NCBI GenBank assembly: GCA_964624875.1
Contig: CAZUZA010000003.1
Coordinates: 3,596 to 67,595 of the forward strand
DNA from: Atopostipes sp964624875
Lineage (GTDB): Bacteria; Bacillota; Bacilli; Lactobacillales; Carnobacteriaceae_A
Direction: 5' to 3'
Length of the DNA stretch: 64,000 bases
Part shown: piece after piece, positions 1 to 6,095 of the stretch
How positions within the stretch are numbered: the stretch's first letter is position 1
Layout: every line of letters begins with the position of its first letter
The notes under the pieces: generated by a model
The model's database searches: none
Seen by the model: only the letters and a program-made list of their open reading frames with translations
What the model was told of the DNA's origin: nothing
Program-made: the position numbers and the translations under genes

Positions 1-647
1 AAAAACCCGAAGCAATGCAGTTGTTTTATCCACAATTTGGGAATTGGTTTTCTTATTTAATGCTCTTTGATGATGGCGTAAAAATTGATTTAACCATCGT
101 TCCTATTGAAGAACTTGATTTATATTTAACAAGTGATAGTTTAATACAAGTGCTCTTAGATAAAGATCAGTTGGTGATTAATCCACCTCTACAGAATGAA
201 GAGTATCATTATGTAACTCGACCAAGCTATGTCGAATTTGATGATTGTTGTAATGAGTTTTGGTGGGTTTCAACTTATGTCGTTAAAGGTATTTGTCGTG
301 AGCAATTTATTAATGCTGCAGGCTTTATTCATCGTATTCTACGACGTGAATTGTTGCGTATGTTGTCGTGGAAAATTAGTGTTGAAGCAGGTTCACCGGT
401 CAATTTAGGCTTCCATTATAGGTATTTAGAAGAACACGTAAGCCCAGAGATATGGAATCGCCTTGTGGCTACTTATAATTTAGAAAATTACGATAAACTA
501 TGGAATTCATTATTTGAGTGCCAGCAGCTCTTTAGAGAAGTTTCAAAAGAAGTAGCGGATGAACTTGGATTTGTTTATCCAGATTACGACGAAAACATTA
601 CGGCGTATATTAAAGATATTTACGAAACGCAAGTAGAGCAATTATAA
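1..647 (+). CDS. aadE: Aminoglycoside 6-adenylyltransferase (AadE/ANT(6) family), 5' end outside window
   Basis: This is the C-terminal part of a streptomycin-type aminoglycoside 6-adenylyltransferase, a cytoplasmic enzyme that transfers AMP from ATP to the drug. The frame is already open at base 3, and the residues KPEA precede the Met at base 15. That Met is therefore internal, and the start lies to the left of the window. About 214 codons are visible against roughly 290 in the family, so the N-terminal nucleotidyltransferase motif is not seen. The segment WFSYLMLFDDGVKIDLT is a family hallmark and carries the Asp of the active site (KIDLT). The rest is the helical C-terminal domain. Chromosomal homologues exist in many Firmicutes, so resistance is not proven. 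Family assignment is confident; substrate is inferred. Confidence 0.85.
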   Translation, partial: KPEAMQLFYPQFGNWFSYLMLFDDGVKIDLTIVPIEELDLYLTSDSLIQVLLDKDQLVINPPLQNEEYHYVTRPSYVEFDDCCNEFWWVSTYVVKGICREQFINAAGFIHRILRRELLRMLSWKISVEAGSPVNLGFHYRYLEEHVSPEIWNRLVATYNLENYDKLWNSLFECQQLFREVSKEVADELGFVYPDYDENITAYIKDIYETQVEQL

Positions 648-671
648 ACGTCATAGAGAAAGAGGGCTTTT

Positions 672-1022
672 ATGTTATTTATTTGTTACTCAAATTGTTC
701 GACGTGCAAGGGCATTGAAAAATCGATGCTGGAAAAGGGTTTATCTTTTGAAAAAAGAGATATTAAAGAAAATAATCCAACGGTAGCTGAAATTGAAAAA
801 TGGCATGCAGCTTCTAATTTAGAACTGAAAAAGTTTTTTAATACGAGTGGACTTGTTTATCGAGAATTAAATTTAAAAGATACGTTAGCAGATATGTCTG
901 AAGAAGAACAATATCAATTATTAAGTACGAATGGTATGCTGGTTAAGCGACCAATTTTGATATTCGATTCAGAAGAAGTATTGGTTGGTCCTATGGTGAA
1001 AAACTATCTAGCGACCTTGTAG
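672..1022 (+). CDS. ArsC/Spx-superfamily reductase-like protein (YusI type)
   Basis: A 116-residue protein of the arsenate reductase (ArsC)/Spx thioredoxin-fold superfamily. It has a C9-S-T-C12 pair in the first loop, then the family block LKKFFNTSGLVYRELNLKD and, near the end, NGMLVKRPIL with the conserved Arg-Pro. It resembles Bacillus YusI rather than Spx, because it lacks the Spx C-terminal extension. The function of this subfamily is unsettled; arsenate reduction should not be assumed. It starts 25 bases after aadE with the ribosome binding site AGAGGG, and ywbE begins 14 bases after its stop, so the three may be cotranscribed. Family call is firm and role is unknown. Confidence 0.85.
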   Translation: MLFICYSNCSTCKGIEKSMLEKGLSFEKRDIKENNPTVAEIEKWHAASNLELKKFFNTSGLVYRELNLKDTLADMSEEEQYQLLSTNGMLVKRPILIFDSEEVLVGPMVKNYLATL

Positions 1023-1035
1023 AAAAGAGGACAAA

Positions 1036-1230
1036 ATGGACGGAAATAAAAGAGGAAACATAAAAATAGGCCAGACGGTTGAAGTGGTTCAAAAGAAAGA
1101 TCAACGATCAGGTGCGTTAACTGAAGGTATTATCACAAGAATCTTAACCAATTCACCAACGCATCCACATGGCATTAAAGTCATGCTTGAAGGTGGCATT
1201 GTTGGCCGAATAAAAAATATTATAGAATAA
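1036..1230 (+). CDS. ywbE: YwbE-family small conserved protein (DUF2196)
   Basis: A 64-residue basic protein that matches the YwbE family over its whole length. The core runs G-x-x-V-x-V-V-x-K-K-D-Q-R-S-G and is followed by the hallmark LTNSPTHPHGIKVMLE and a C-terminal GRIKNI. Nothing suggests a membrane segment. The family is small and widely conserved in bacteria, with no established function; the fold is probably a small beta barrel. The gene sits directly behind the YusI-like gene (RBS AGAGGA) and ends just before a hairpin terminator, so it closes this short transcription unit. Confidence 0.88.
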   Translation: MDGNKRGNIKIGQTVEVVQKKDQRSGALTEGIITRILTNSPTHPHGIKVMLEGGIVGRIKNIIE

Positions 1231-1235
1231 ACAAA

Positions 1236-1266
1236 AGCGACTCCTTCAAAAGGGGTCGCTATTGTT
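1236..1266 (+). terminator. Rho-independent terminator after ywbE
   Basis: Inverted repeat AGCGACTCCTT / AGGGGTCGCT (one G-U pair) with a short CAAA loop, followed by a T-rich run. It lies 6 bases after the ywbE stop. It may also act on the convergent DsbA-like gene from the right. Confidence 0.75.
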
Positions 1267-1311
1267 ATTGGTCTGAAGGCAGCTTGAGAGTCAACAAATT
1301 AGAAAGTTGTC

Positions 1312-1830
1312 TTATAAAAAATGTTTTTCAACAGCTTTTTTGAAATCATCTAGCTCGATTTTTTCAATAAAAGCATCTTCTGCTACAAAGACAGTAGGAA
1401 TACGTTCTACTCCAACAGCTTTCACTTCTTTTGTCACGTCATGCGCTTGCTGACGATTTGCATCTTGCAATTTTAAACCGAGTTCTTTAGCGACATGTGG
1501 AATATCCGATAATCGTTTCATACCCCAATCATCTTGTGTTTCAAATAAGTTTTCAATGACTTCATAAGTTTCATCAGGCGTTGTATAATCTAAATACTGA
1601 TTCATAACATTTCCTAATTCCAGATAAATCGTTTGCTTATCAAAATGTTTCAAGATTCGTTGGACCGTCCCGTTTTTAACATATTCATTTAAAAACGGCG
1701 CCACATATTCTTCGTAGTTTCTAGAATCCGGACAGCGTAAGTTAATATACTCCACAATCTTTAAGGGCGCATCATCTGAACCGATTTTAAGACTATGGTC
1801 TAGTGTCATTTCTGCGAAATTGAATTCCAT
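1312..1830 (-). CDS. DsbA-family thioredoxin-fold protein with CPDS active site
   Basis: A 172-residue cytoplasmic protein with a DsbA-like thioredoxin fold (Thioredoxin_4 type). The N-terminal strand leads into NLRCPDS, so the active-site motif is C33-P-D-S36: the attacking Cys is present and the resolving Cys is replaced by Ser. The cis-Pro loop (ERIPTVFV) is intact near residue 145. There is no signal peptide or lipobox. The family includes thiol-disulfide oxidoreductases and proteins adapted to monothiol chemistry. The missing second Cys argues for a monothiol (glutaredoxin- or bacilliredoxin-like) or non-catalytic role, which is inference. It is divergent from the AAC(3) gene and stands alone; RBS AAAGGTGA precedes the ATG. 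Confidence 0.82.
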   Translation of the reverse strand: MEFNFAEMTLDHSLKIGSDDAPLKIVEYINLRCPDSRNYEEYVAPFLNEYVKNGTVQRILKHFDKQTIYLELGNVMNQYLDYTTPDETYEVIENLFETQDDWGMKRLSDIPHVAKELGLKLQDANRQQAHDVTKEVKAVGVERIPTVFVAEDAFIEKIELDDFKKAVEKHFL

Positions 1831-1940
1831 AAAATCACCTTTCTACTTCTTCATTTCTTATAGTATACTTGAATTATTCTAAAATTATAAATTATAGCAT
1901 TCTATAAAATAAGGCTTATTAAAGATTAAGGGATGAGTAG

Positions 1941-2741
1941 ATGGAGAACGCAGAAAAAAATTCTAGAAAATTACAGACGATACCAAGCCTTCAAAAAGAT
2001 TTATCTGAACTCGGCGTCAAAGAGAATGCTGTTATTTTAGTGCATTCTTCGTTATCAAAAATTGGCTGGGTGAATGGAGGAGCAGTGGGCTTAATCGATG
2101 CCTTAATCAACACCGTCACAGCCAGTGGTACAATCGTGATGCCAACCCAAAGCGCCGATTGGAGTGAGCCAAGTCATTGGCAAGCTCCTCCAGTGCCAGA
2201 AGAGTGGTGGACAGAAATTAGAGCAACCATGCCTCCTTATAATAGCGTACATACCCCGACTCGAGGAATGGGTGTCATTCCGGAAGTTTTTCGCAAGTAT
2301 GAAGGCGTACAAAGGAGTGCACATCCAGCCGTGTCATTTGCAGCATATGGTAAATACCAAGATGAGATCCTAAATGATCAGAGTCTGGATTTTGGCCTCG
2401 GAGAACAGTCACCTTTAGCGAGACTATACGATTTAGATGCACAAATTTTATTCGTAGGCACGACTTATGAAACCAATACCGCTTTTCATTTAGGCGAAAT
2501 GAGAGCAAAGACCGGGAAAGTGATTATAGAAGGTGCGCGTATTTTAGAAGACGGGCAATCGGTTTGGAAAGAATATGAAACAATCGATTTTGAAGATGGT
2601 AACTTTGAACAAATGGGCGTACAATTTGAAAAAGAATTTCTGGTTCGTCAAGATCAGATAGGACAAGCCAATAGCAAACTGTTTTCACTTCGCGATGCGG
2701 TTGATTTTGCAAAAGCTTATTATGAAAATCAGGATACATGA
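1941..2741 (+). CDS. Aminoglycoside 3-N-acetyltransferase family protein (AAC(3)/YokD-like)
   Basis: A 266-residue member of the antibiotic N-acetyltransferase family, which moves an acetyl group from acetyl-CoA to the 3-amino group of 2-deoxystreptamine aminoglycosides. Visible family blocks are VHSSLSKIGWVNGGA near residue 34, GTIVMPTQSADWSEPS near residue 65, and the active-site region YNSVHTPTRGMGVIPEVFR with its conserved His near residue 103, followed by RSAHPAVSFAAYG. Length is normal for the family. Many chromosomal homologues in Firmicutes are housekeeping or of unknown substrate, so antibiotic resistance is possible but not shown. The start is preceded by AAGGGATGAG. With the aadE-like gene 1.3 kb away, this is the second aminoglycoside-modifying-type gene in the window. 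Confidence 0.86.
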   Translation: MENAEKNSRKLQTIPSLQKDLSELGVKENAVILVHSSLSKIGWVNGGAVGLIDALINTVTASGTIVMPTQSADWSEPSHWQAPPVPEEWWTEIRATMPPYNSVHTPTRGMGVIPEVFRKYEGVQRSAHPAVSFAAYGKYQDEILNDQSLDFGLGEQSPLARLYDLDAQILFVGTTYETNTAFHLGEMRAKTGKVIIEGARILEDGQSVWKEYETIDFEDGNFEQMGVQFEKEFLVRQDQIGQANSKLFSLRDAVDFAKAYYENQDT

Positions 2742-2799
2742 AATAAAGAAAGATTCACGTTACAATAACTTTTGAGCTTTAATTAAGGATGTGAATGAA

Positions 2800-2961
2800 T
2801 TGACAGATAAAAATGTAACGGAAATGAAACTAAAAGAGAATAATTTTATGACGTTAGAACCTTTAGGCTTATCGGACGGTTTTGTGTGTGATGTAGAGAC
2901 GGGAATTTGTGGTCCAGCAGACAAAATGGAAATGAAGAAAGAACAAAAAGAGGAGAAATAA
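2800..2961 (+). CDS. Small conserved-type protein with C-x6-C, coupled to the DsbA/FrnE-like gene
   Basis: A 53-codon ORF with a TTG start preceded by AAGGATGTGA, one base off the consensus AAGGAGGTGA. An in-frame GTG at 2791 overlaps that site and is less likely. The product begins MTDKNVTEMKLK and contains LGLSDGFVCDVETGICGP, that is C30 and C37 with a glycine between them, then a highly charged Lys/Glu tail. It has no membrane segment. Its last codons contain the AGAGGAG ribosome binding site of the next gene and its stop is 1 base before that gene's ATG, so the two are probably translationally coupled. The paired cysteines next to a thiol oxidoreductase suggest a redox partner or substrate; this is inference and I do not know a function. 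Confidence 0.65.
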   Translation: MTDKNVTEMKLKENNFMTLEPLGLSDGFVCDVETGICGPADKMEMKKEQKEEK

Positions 2962-2962
2962 A

Positions 2963-3622
2963 ATGCAAATAACAATTTGGTCAGATTTTGTGTGTCCCTT
3001 CTGTTTTATAGGTGCGAAACATTTAGAAAAAGCACTAGAAACATTTGAGCATGCAGATGAAGTAGAAATTGAATACAAAAGTTACCAATTAGAACCAGGT
3101 GCTAAATACACACCAGGTCAAACGTATCAAGAAGCAATGATGGAACGAAAAGGGATTAGTGCAGCTCAGGTGGATCAAATGACGAGCCAAGTTTCAGAAA
3201 TGGCTGTGAATGCTGGATTGAACTATAACTTTGACGATATGAAATTAACAGATACTTTCCCAGCTCATCGTGTTTTTCAATATGCGAAAGAAGAGGGGAA
3301 AGGCATTGAATTTTTCAACAAACTATACGAAGCCTTTTTCTTAAATGGTGAATTAATTAGTGATGACGCTGTATTATCTCGTATCGGTTCAGAAATTGAT
3401 TTAGATGCGAGTCGTGTGGATGAAATTTTAGCGGATGAAAAAATTTATGACAAAGAAGTTGTAAATGATATATTTGAAGCCCAACAAGTCGGTGTCCAGG
3501 GCGTCCCATTCTTCGTCTTTAACAACAAATATGGTGTGTCTGGTGCGCAACCAGTCGAAACCTTTGAACAAGTCTTAACGCAGGTTTATGACGAATTTGC
3601 AGGGAATGCGGAAGCAGAATAA
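2963..3622 (+). CDS. DsbA-family (FrnE-like) dithiol oxidoreductase
   Basis: A 219-residue cytoplasmic DsbA-like protein of the FrnE/2-hydroxychromene-isomerase-like branch. Strand one (MQITIWSDFV) leads into the active site C11-P-F-C14. A long helical insertion spans roughly residues 50-160, with the family block LTDTFPAHRVFQYAKEEGKG. The cis-Pro loop GVQGVPFFVFNNKYGVSGAQP near residue 180 is typical of FrnE. Both catalytic cysteines are present, in contrast to the CPDS protein at 1312-1830. FrnE-type proteins act in disulfide exchange and oxidative-stress tolerance. It is cotranscribed with the 53-codon ORF before it and is followed by a strong terminator. Confidence 0.88.
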   Translation: MQITIWSDFVCPFCFIGAKHLEKALETFEHADEVEIEYKSYQLEPGAKYTPGQTYQEAMMERKGISAAQVDQMTSQVSEMAVNAGLNYNFDDMKLTDTFPAHRVFQYAKEEGKGIEFFNKLYEAFFLNGELISDDAVLSRIGSEIDLDASRVDEILADEKIYDKEVVNDIFEAQQVGVQGVPFFVFNNKYGVSGAQPVETFEQVLTQVYDEFAGNAEAE

Positions 3623-3629
3623 CCTTAAG

Positions 3630-3665
3630 GCTCTCTTTTTCTAGATGAAGAAGAGAGCTTTTTTG
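3630..3665 (+). terminator. Rho-independent terminator after the FrnE-like gene
   Basis: Inverted repeat GCTCTCTT / AAGAGAGC with a 12-base loop, followed by six T. It lies 8 bases past the stop codon. Confidence 0.85.
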
Positions 3666-3762
3666 AAATTGATAATCCATTTTGAATTGAGAGCGAAAAT
3701 TGTGCAAATAAATAGGATTCAAACTTTATAAAAGATATACTTTATAAAAAGGGGGAATAAAC

Positions 3763-4548
3763 ATGGAATATTATACATTGTCAGATGGTTTCAAGATTCC
3801 GAAAGTCGGCTTTGGGACAGATAAGTTAAAAGGTAAGACAGGCGCTCGCATTATCGAGATGGCCTTAAACAATGGGTATCGTTTATTGGATTCAGCTGTT
3901 CGTTATGAAAACGAGGGGACAGTCGGCCACGCAATTCGCCAAAGTGGTGTGCCACGATCAGAAATTACTTTTACATCTAAGCTACCAGAGAAAGATCATT
4001 CATACGACCAAGCAGTCGAAACGATTCAAGAGTCAGTCATGACATCTGGTTTGGAATACATTGATTTATATTTAATTCATTGGCCAAACCCAGAAGAAGA
4101 TAAGTACGTCGAAGCATGGCAAGCTCTAATTGATGCACAAAACGCAGGCTTAGTTCGCTCGATTGGCGTAAGTAATTTCACAGAAGAGCACATTGATCGC
4201 CTTGAAAAAGAAACAGGTGTCCTGCCCGTCATCAATCAAATTCAACTCCATCCATATTTAAATCAAAAAGAATGGCACGAATATAATCAGTCCAAGCAAA
4301 TTATTACGCAAGCTTGGAGTCCAATAGGTCGTGAAATTAGTCCATTAGAAGACGAAGCGATTGTTGAAATTGCCAATAAATATGGTAAATCAACAGCCCA
4401 AATTATTCTACGTTGGGAAACACTATTAGGAATTTTACCTATACCGATGTCCACAAATGCGAGCCGACAAGCAGATAATTTAAACCTATTTGGTTTTGAA
4501 CTAACTACAGATGAAATGTCGGTCATGAATTCCCTCGGCAACAAATAA
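3763..4548 (+). CDS. Aldo/keto reductase (AKR5-like, 2,5-diketo-gluconate reductase type)
   Basis: A 261-residue NADPH-dependent aldo/keto reductase with the (beta/alpha)8 fold. The catalytic tetrad can be placed at D43 and Y48 (LLDSAVRYENE), K73 (FTSKLPEK) and H106 (YLIHWPNP). Family signatures SIGVSNFTEEHIDRL and INQIQLHPYLNQ follow. Length is at the short end of the family (usually 265-280), so the C-terminal substrate loop is short. Substrates are usually small aldehydes, ketones or methylglyoxal; the actual one cannot be read from sequence. It is a single-gene unit: a terminator lies upstream, and a 308-base gap separates it from msmK. Confidence 0.9.
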   Translation: MEYYTLSDGFKIPKVGFGTDKLKGKTGARIIEMALNNGYRLLDSAVRYENEGTVGHAIRQSGVPRSEITFTSKLPEKDHSYDQAVETIQESVMTSGLEYIDLYLIHWPNPEEDKYVEAWQALIDAQNAGLVRSIGVSNFTEEHIDRLEKETGVLPVINQIQLHPYLNQKEWHEYNQSKQIITQAWSPIGREISPLEDEAIVEIANKYGKSTAQIILRWETLLGILPIPMSTNASRQADNLNLFGFELTTDEMSVMNSLGNK

Positions 4549-4674
4549 AATATCTGTTGCACACAGAAAAATTTGGAATTACAATCGCGATATTTTTCGA
4601 AAAATATTTTATACACACAAAAGCCTCTATGTAACAACTCTTACTGAAAGAACATTCAAAAAAGGAAGTTTTAG

Positions 4675-4703
4675 TTGAAATTATATGGCATTCAGTATAT
4701 TAT
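4675..4703 (+). promoter_or_regulatory. Predicted promoter of msmK
   Basis: TTGAAA (4675-4680) and TATTAT (4698-4703) are separated by 17 bases. Transcription would start near 4710 and leave a leader of about 145 bases that contains the cre-like site. Confidence 0.55.
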
Positions 4704-4751
4704 AATGATAGCGATGCCAATAAAGAGAGGACGTTTTTTATTTATATATTA

Positions 4752-4770
4752 ACGAAAGCGTTTGCTTTTG
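4752..4770 (+). promoter_or_regulatory. cre-like / LacI-family operator in the msmK leader
   Basis: The sequence CGAAAGCGTTTGCTTTTG is an imperfect inverted repeat (CGAAAGC / GCTTTTG) with the central CG of LacI-family operators. It matches the CcpA cre consensus except at two outer positions. Its place downstream of the predicted start would suit a repressor roadblock. Whether CcpA or a local LacI-type regulator binds is not decided by sequence. Confidence 0.5.
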
Positions 4771-4856
4771 GTGTAACCCTTTTATATGGTAATTATTTTC
4801 GATAATAAATAAGGCAATAATTTTTTAAAATTATTTTTAGAACAGGAGAAGATTTA

Positions 4857-5999
4857 ATGACAACAGTTAATTTAAACAGCCTATACAAGCGCTATGACAA
4901 CGCAGAAGATTATTCTGTAAAGGACTTTGACTTGCATATTGAAGACCATGAATTTATCGTTTTCGTAGGTCCATCAGGTTGTGGGAAAACAACAACACTA
5001 CGTATGATTGCAGGTTTAGAAGAAATCACGGAAGGTGAATTATACATTGATGACGAAATGGTAAACGATGTAGCACCTAAAGACCGTGACATTGCAATGG
5101 TTTTCCAAAACTACGCACTATATCCACATATGTCAGTTTATGACAACATGGCATTTGGATTAAAACTACGTAAAATGCCTAAAGATGAAATTAGAAAACG
5201 TGTTGAGAATGCAGCAGAATTATTAGGTCTAACTGAGTTACTAGAGCGTAAACCAGCAGCATTATCTGGTGGACAAAGACAACGTGTGGCTTTAGGTCGT
5301 GCGGTTGTACGTAGTCCTAAAGTTTTCTTAATGGATGAGCCTTTATCCAACTTAGATGCAAAATTACGTGTAAAAATGAGAACTGAGATTGCTAAATTAC
5401 ACAATAGTTTAGATGCAACTACTATTTACGTAACGCATGATCAGACAGAAGCAATGACACTTGCTGACCGTATCGTTATCATGGATCAAGGTGTAATCCA
5501 ACAAGTGGGTTCGCCATTTGATGTATATAACACACCTAATAACGCATTCGTAGCGAGCTTCATCGGCTCACCAGCGATGAACTTATTAAATGTGACTTAC
5601 AGAAACGGTCGCGTAACCGATGGAAAAGGTATCGACTTAGTGGTAAGCGAACCTGACCGTAAAGTATTAGATGCTGGTGGATATGACGGAAAAGAACTTA
5701 TTTTTGGAATTCGTCCAGAAGATATTCATACAGAGCAAATCGCTTTAGATGTATCACCAGAAACTGTTATGCATCCACTAATTACAGTAGCTGAGTTAAC
5801 AGGTGCAGAATCCATTCTATACCTAGACTTCGGTGGTACTGAATTGGTTGGTGTTGTAGATGCGAGAGACTATCATGAAGCAGGGGAAACAATTGATGTA
5901 GCCTTCAACATGAACAAAGCGCACTTCTTCGATGGTGAAACAGAAAATGTAATCACTAAAAAATCAGCAGAAGCTGTAGAAGCTGCAACAATCAAATAA
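4857..5999 (+). CDS. msmK: Multiple-sugar ABC transporter ATP-binding protein (MsmK/UgpC family)
   Basis: A 380-residue ABC ATPase of the MalK/MsmK/UgpC class, which energises carbohydrate importers at the inner face of the membrane. Walker A is GPSGCGKTT, the signature is LSGGQRQR and Walker B is VFLMDEPLSNLD, followed by the switch His in YVTHDQTEAM. The C-terminal 140 residues form the TOBE/regulatory domain (PAMNLLNVTYRNG, FGIRPEDIHTEQ). No permease or binding-protein gene is nearby, as is usual for MsmK proteins that serve several importers. The gene forms its own unit with a promoter and cre-like site before it and a terminator after it. The start has the RBS AGGAGA. Confidence 0.92.
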   Translation: MTTVNLNSLYKRYDNAEDYSVKDFDLHIEDHEFIVFVGPSGCGKTTTLRMIAGLEEITEGELYIDDEMVNDVAPKDRDIAMVFQNYALYPHMSVYDNMAFGLKLRKMPKDEIRKRVENAAELLGLTELLERKPAALSGGQRQRVALGRAVVRSPKVFLMDEPLSNLDAKLRVKMRTEIAKLHNSLDATTIYVTHDQTEAMTLADRIVIMDQGVIQQVGSPFDVYNTPNNAFVASFIGSPAMNLLNVTYRNGRVTDGKGIDLVVSEPDRKVLDAGGYDGKELIFGIRPEDIHTEQIALDVSPETVMHPLITVAELTGAESILYLDFGGTELVGVVDARDYHEAGETIDVAFNMNKAHFFDGETENVITKKSAEAVEAATIK

Positions 6000-6025
6000 T
6001 AAAATAAATTTAAAAAATATTTGTG

Positions 6026-6065
6026 ATGGTGTTGATGAAGTCAAATTCGTCAACGCCATTTTTTT
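6026..6065 (+). terminator. Rho-independent terminator after msmK
   Basis: Inverted repeat ATGGTGTTGATGAA / TTCGTCAACGCCAT with G-U pairs and a 6-base loop, followed by seven T. Confidence 0.85.
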
Positions 6066-6095
6066 GAACGTATAACATTAAAAGGAGATTTATAA

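Larger units (their letters stand above)
4549..4856. other. Intergenic region with palindrome, msmK promoter and cre-like operator
   Basis: No gene is seen. It holds the perfect palindrome ATATTTTTCGAAAAATAT (4590-4607) just after the aldo/keto reductase gene, a promoter for msmK, and a LacI/CcpA-type operator in the msmK leader; the latter two are listed separately. The long leader (about 145 bases) has no riboswitch I recognise. Confidence 0.6.
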
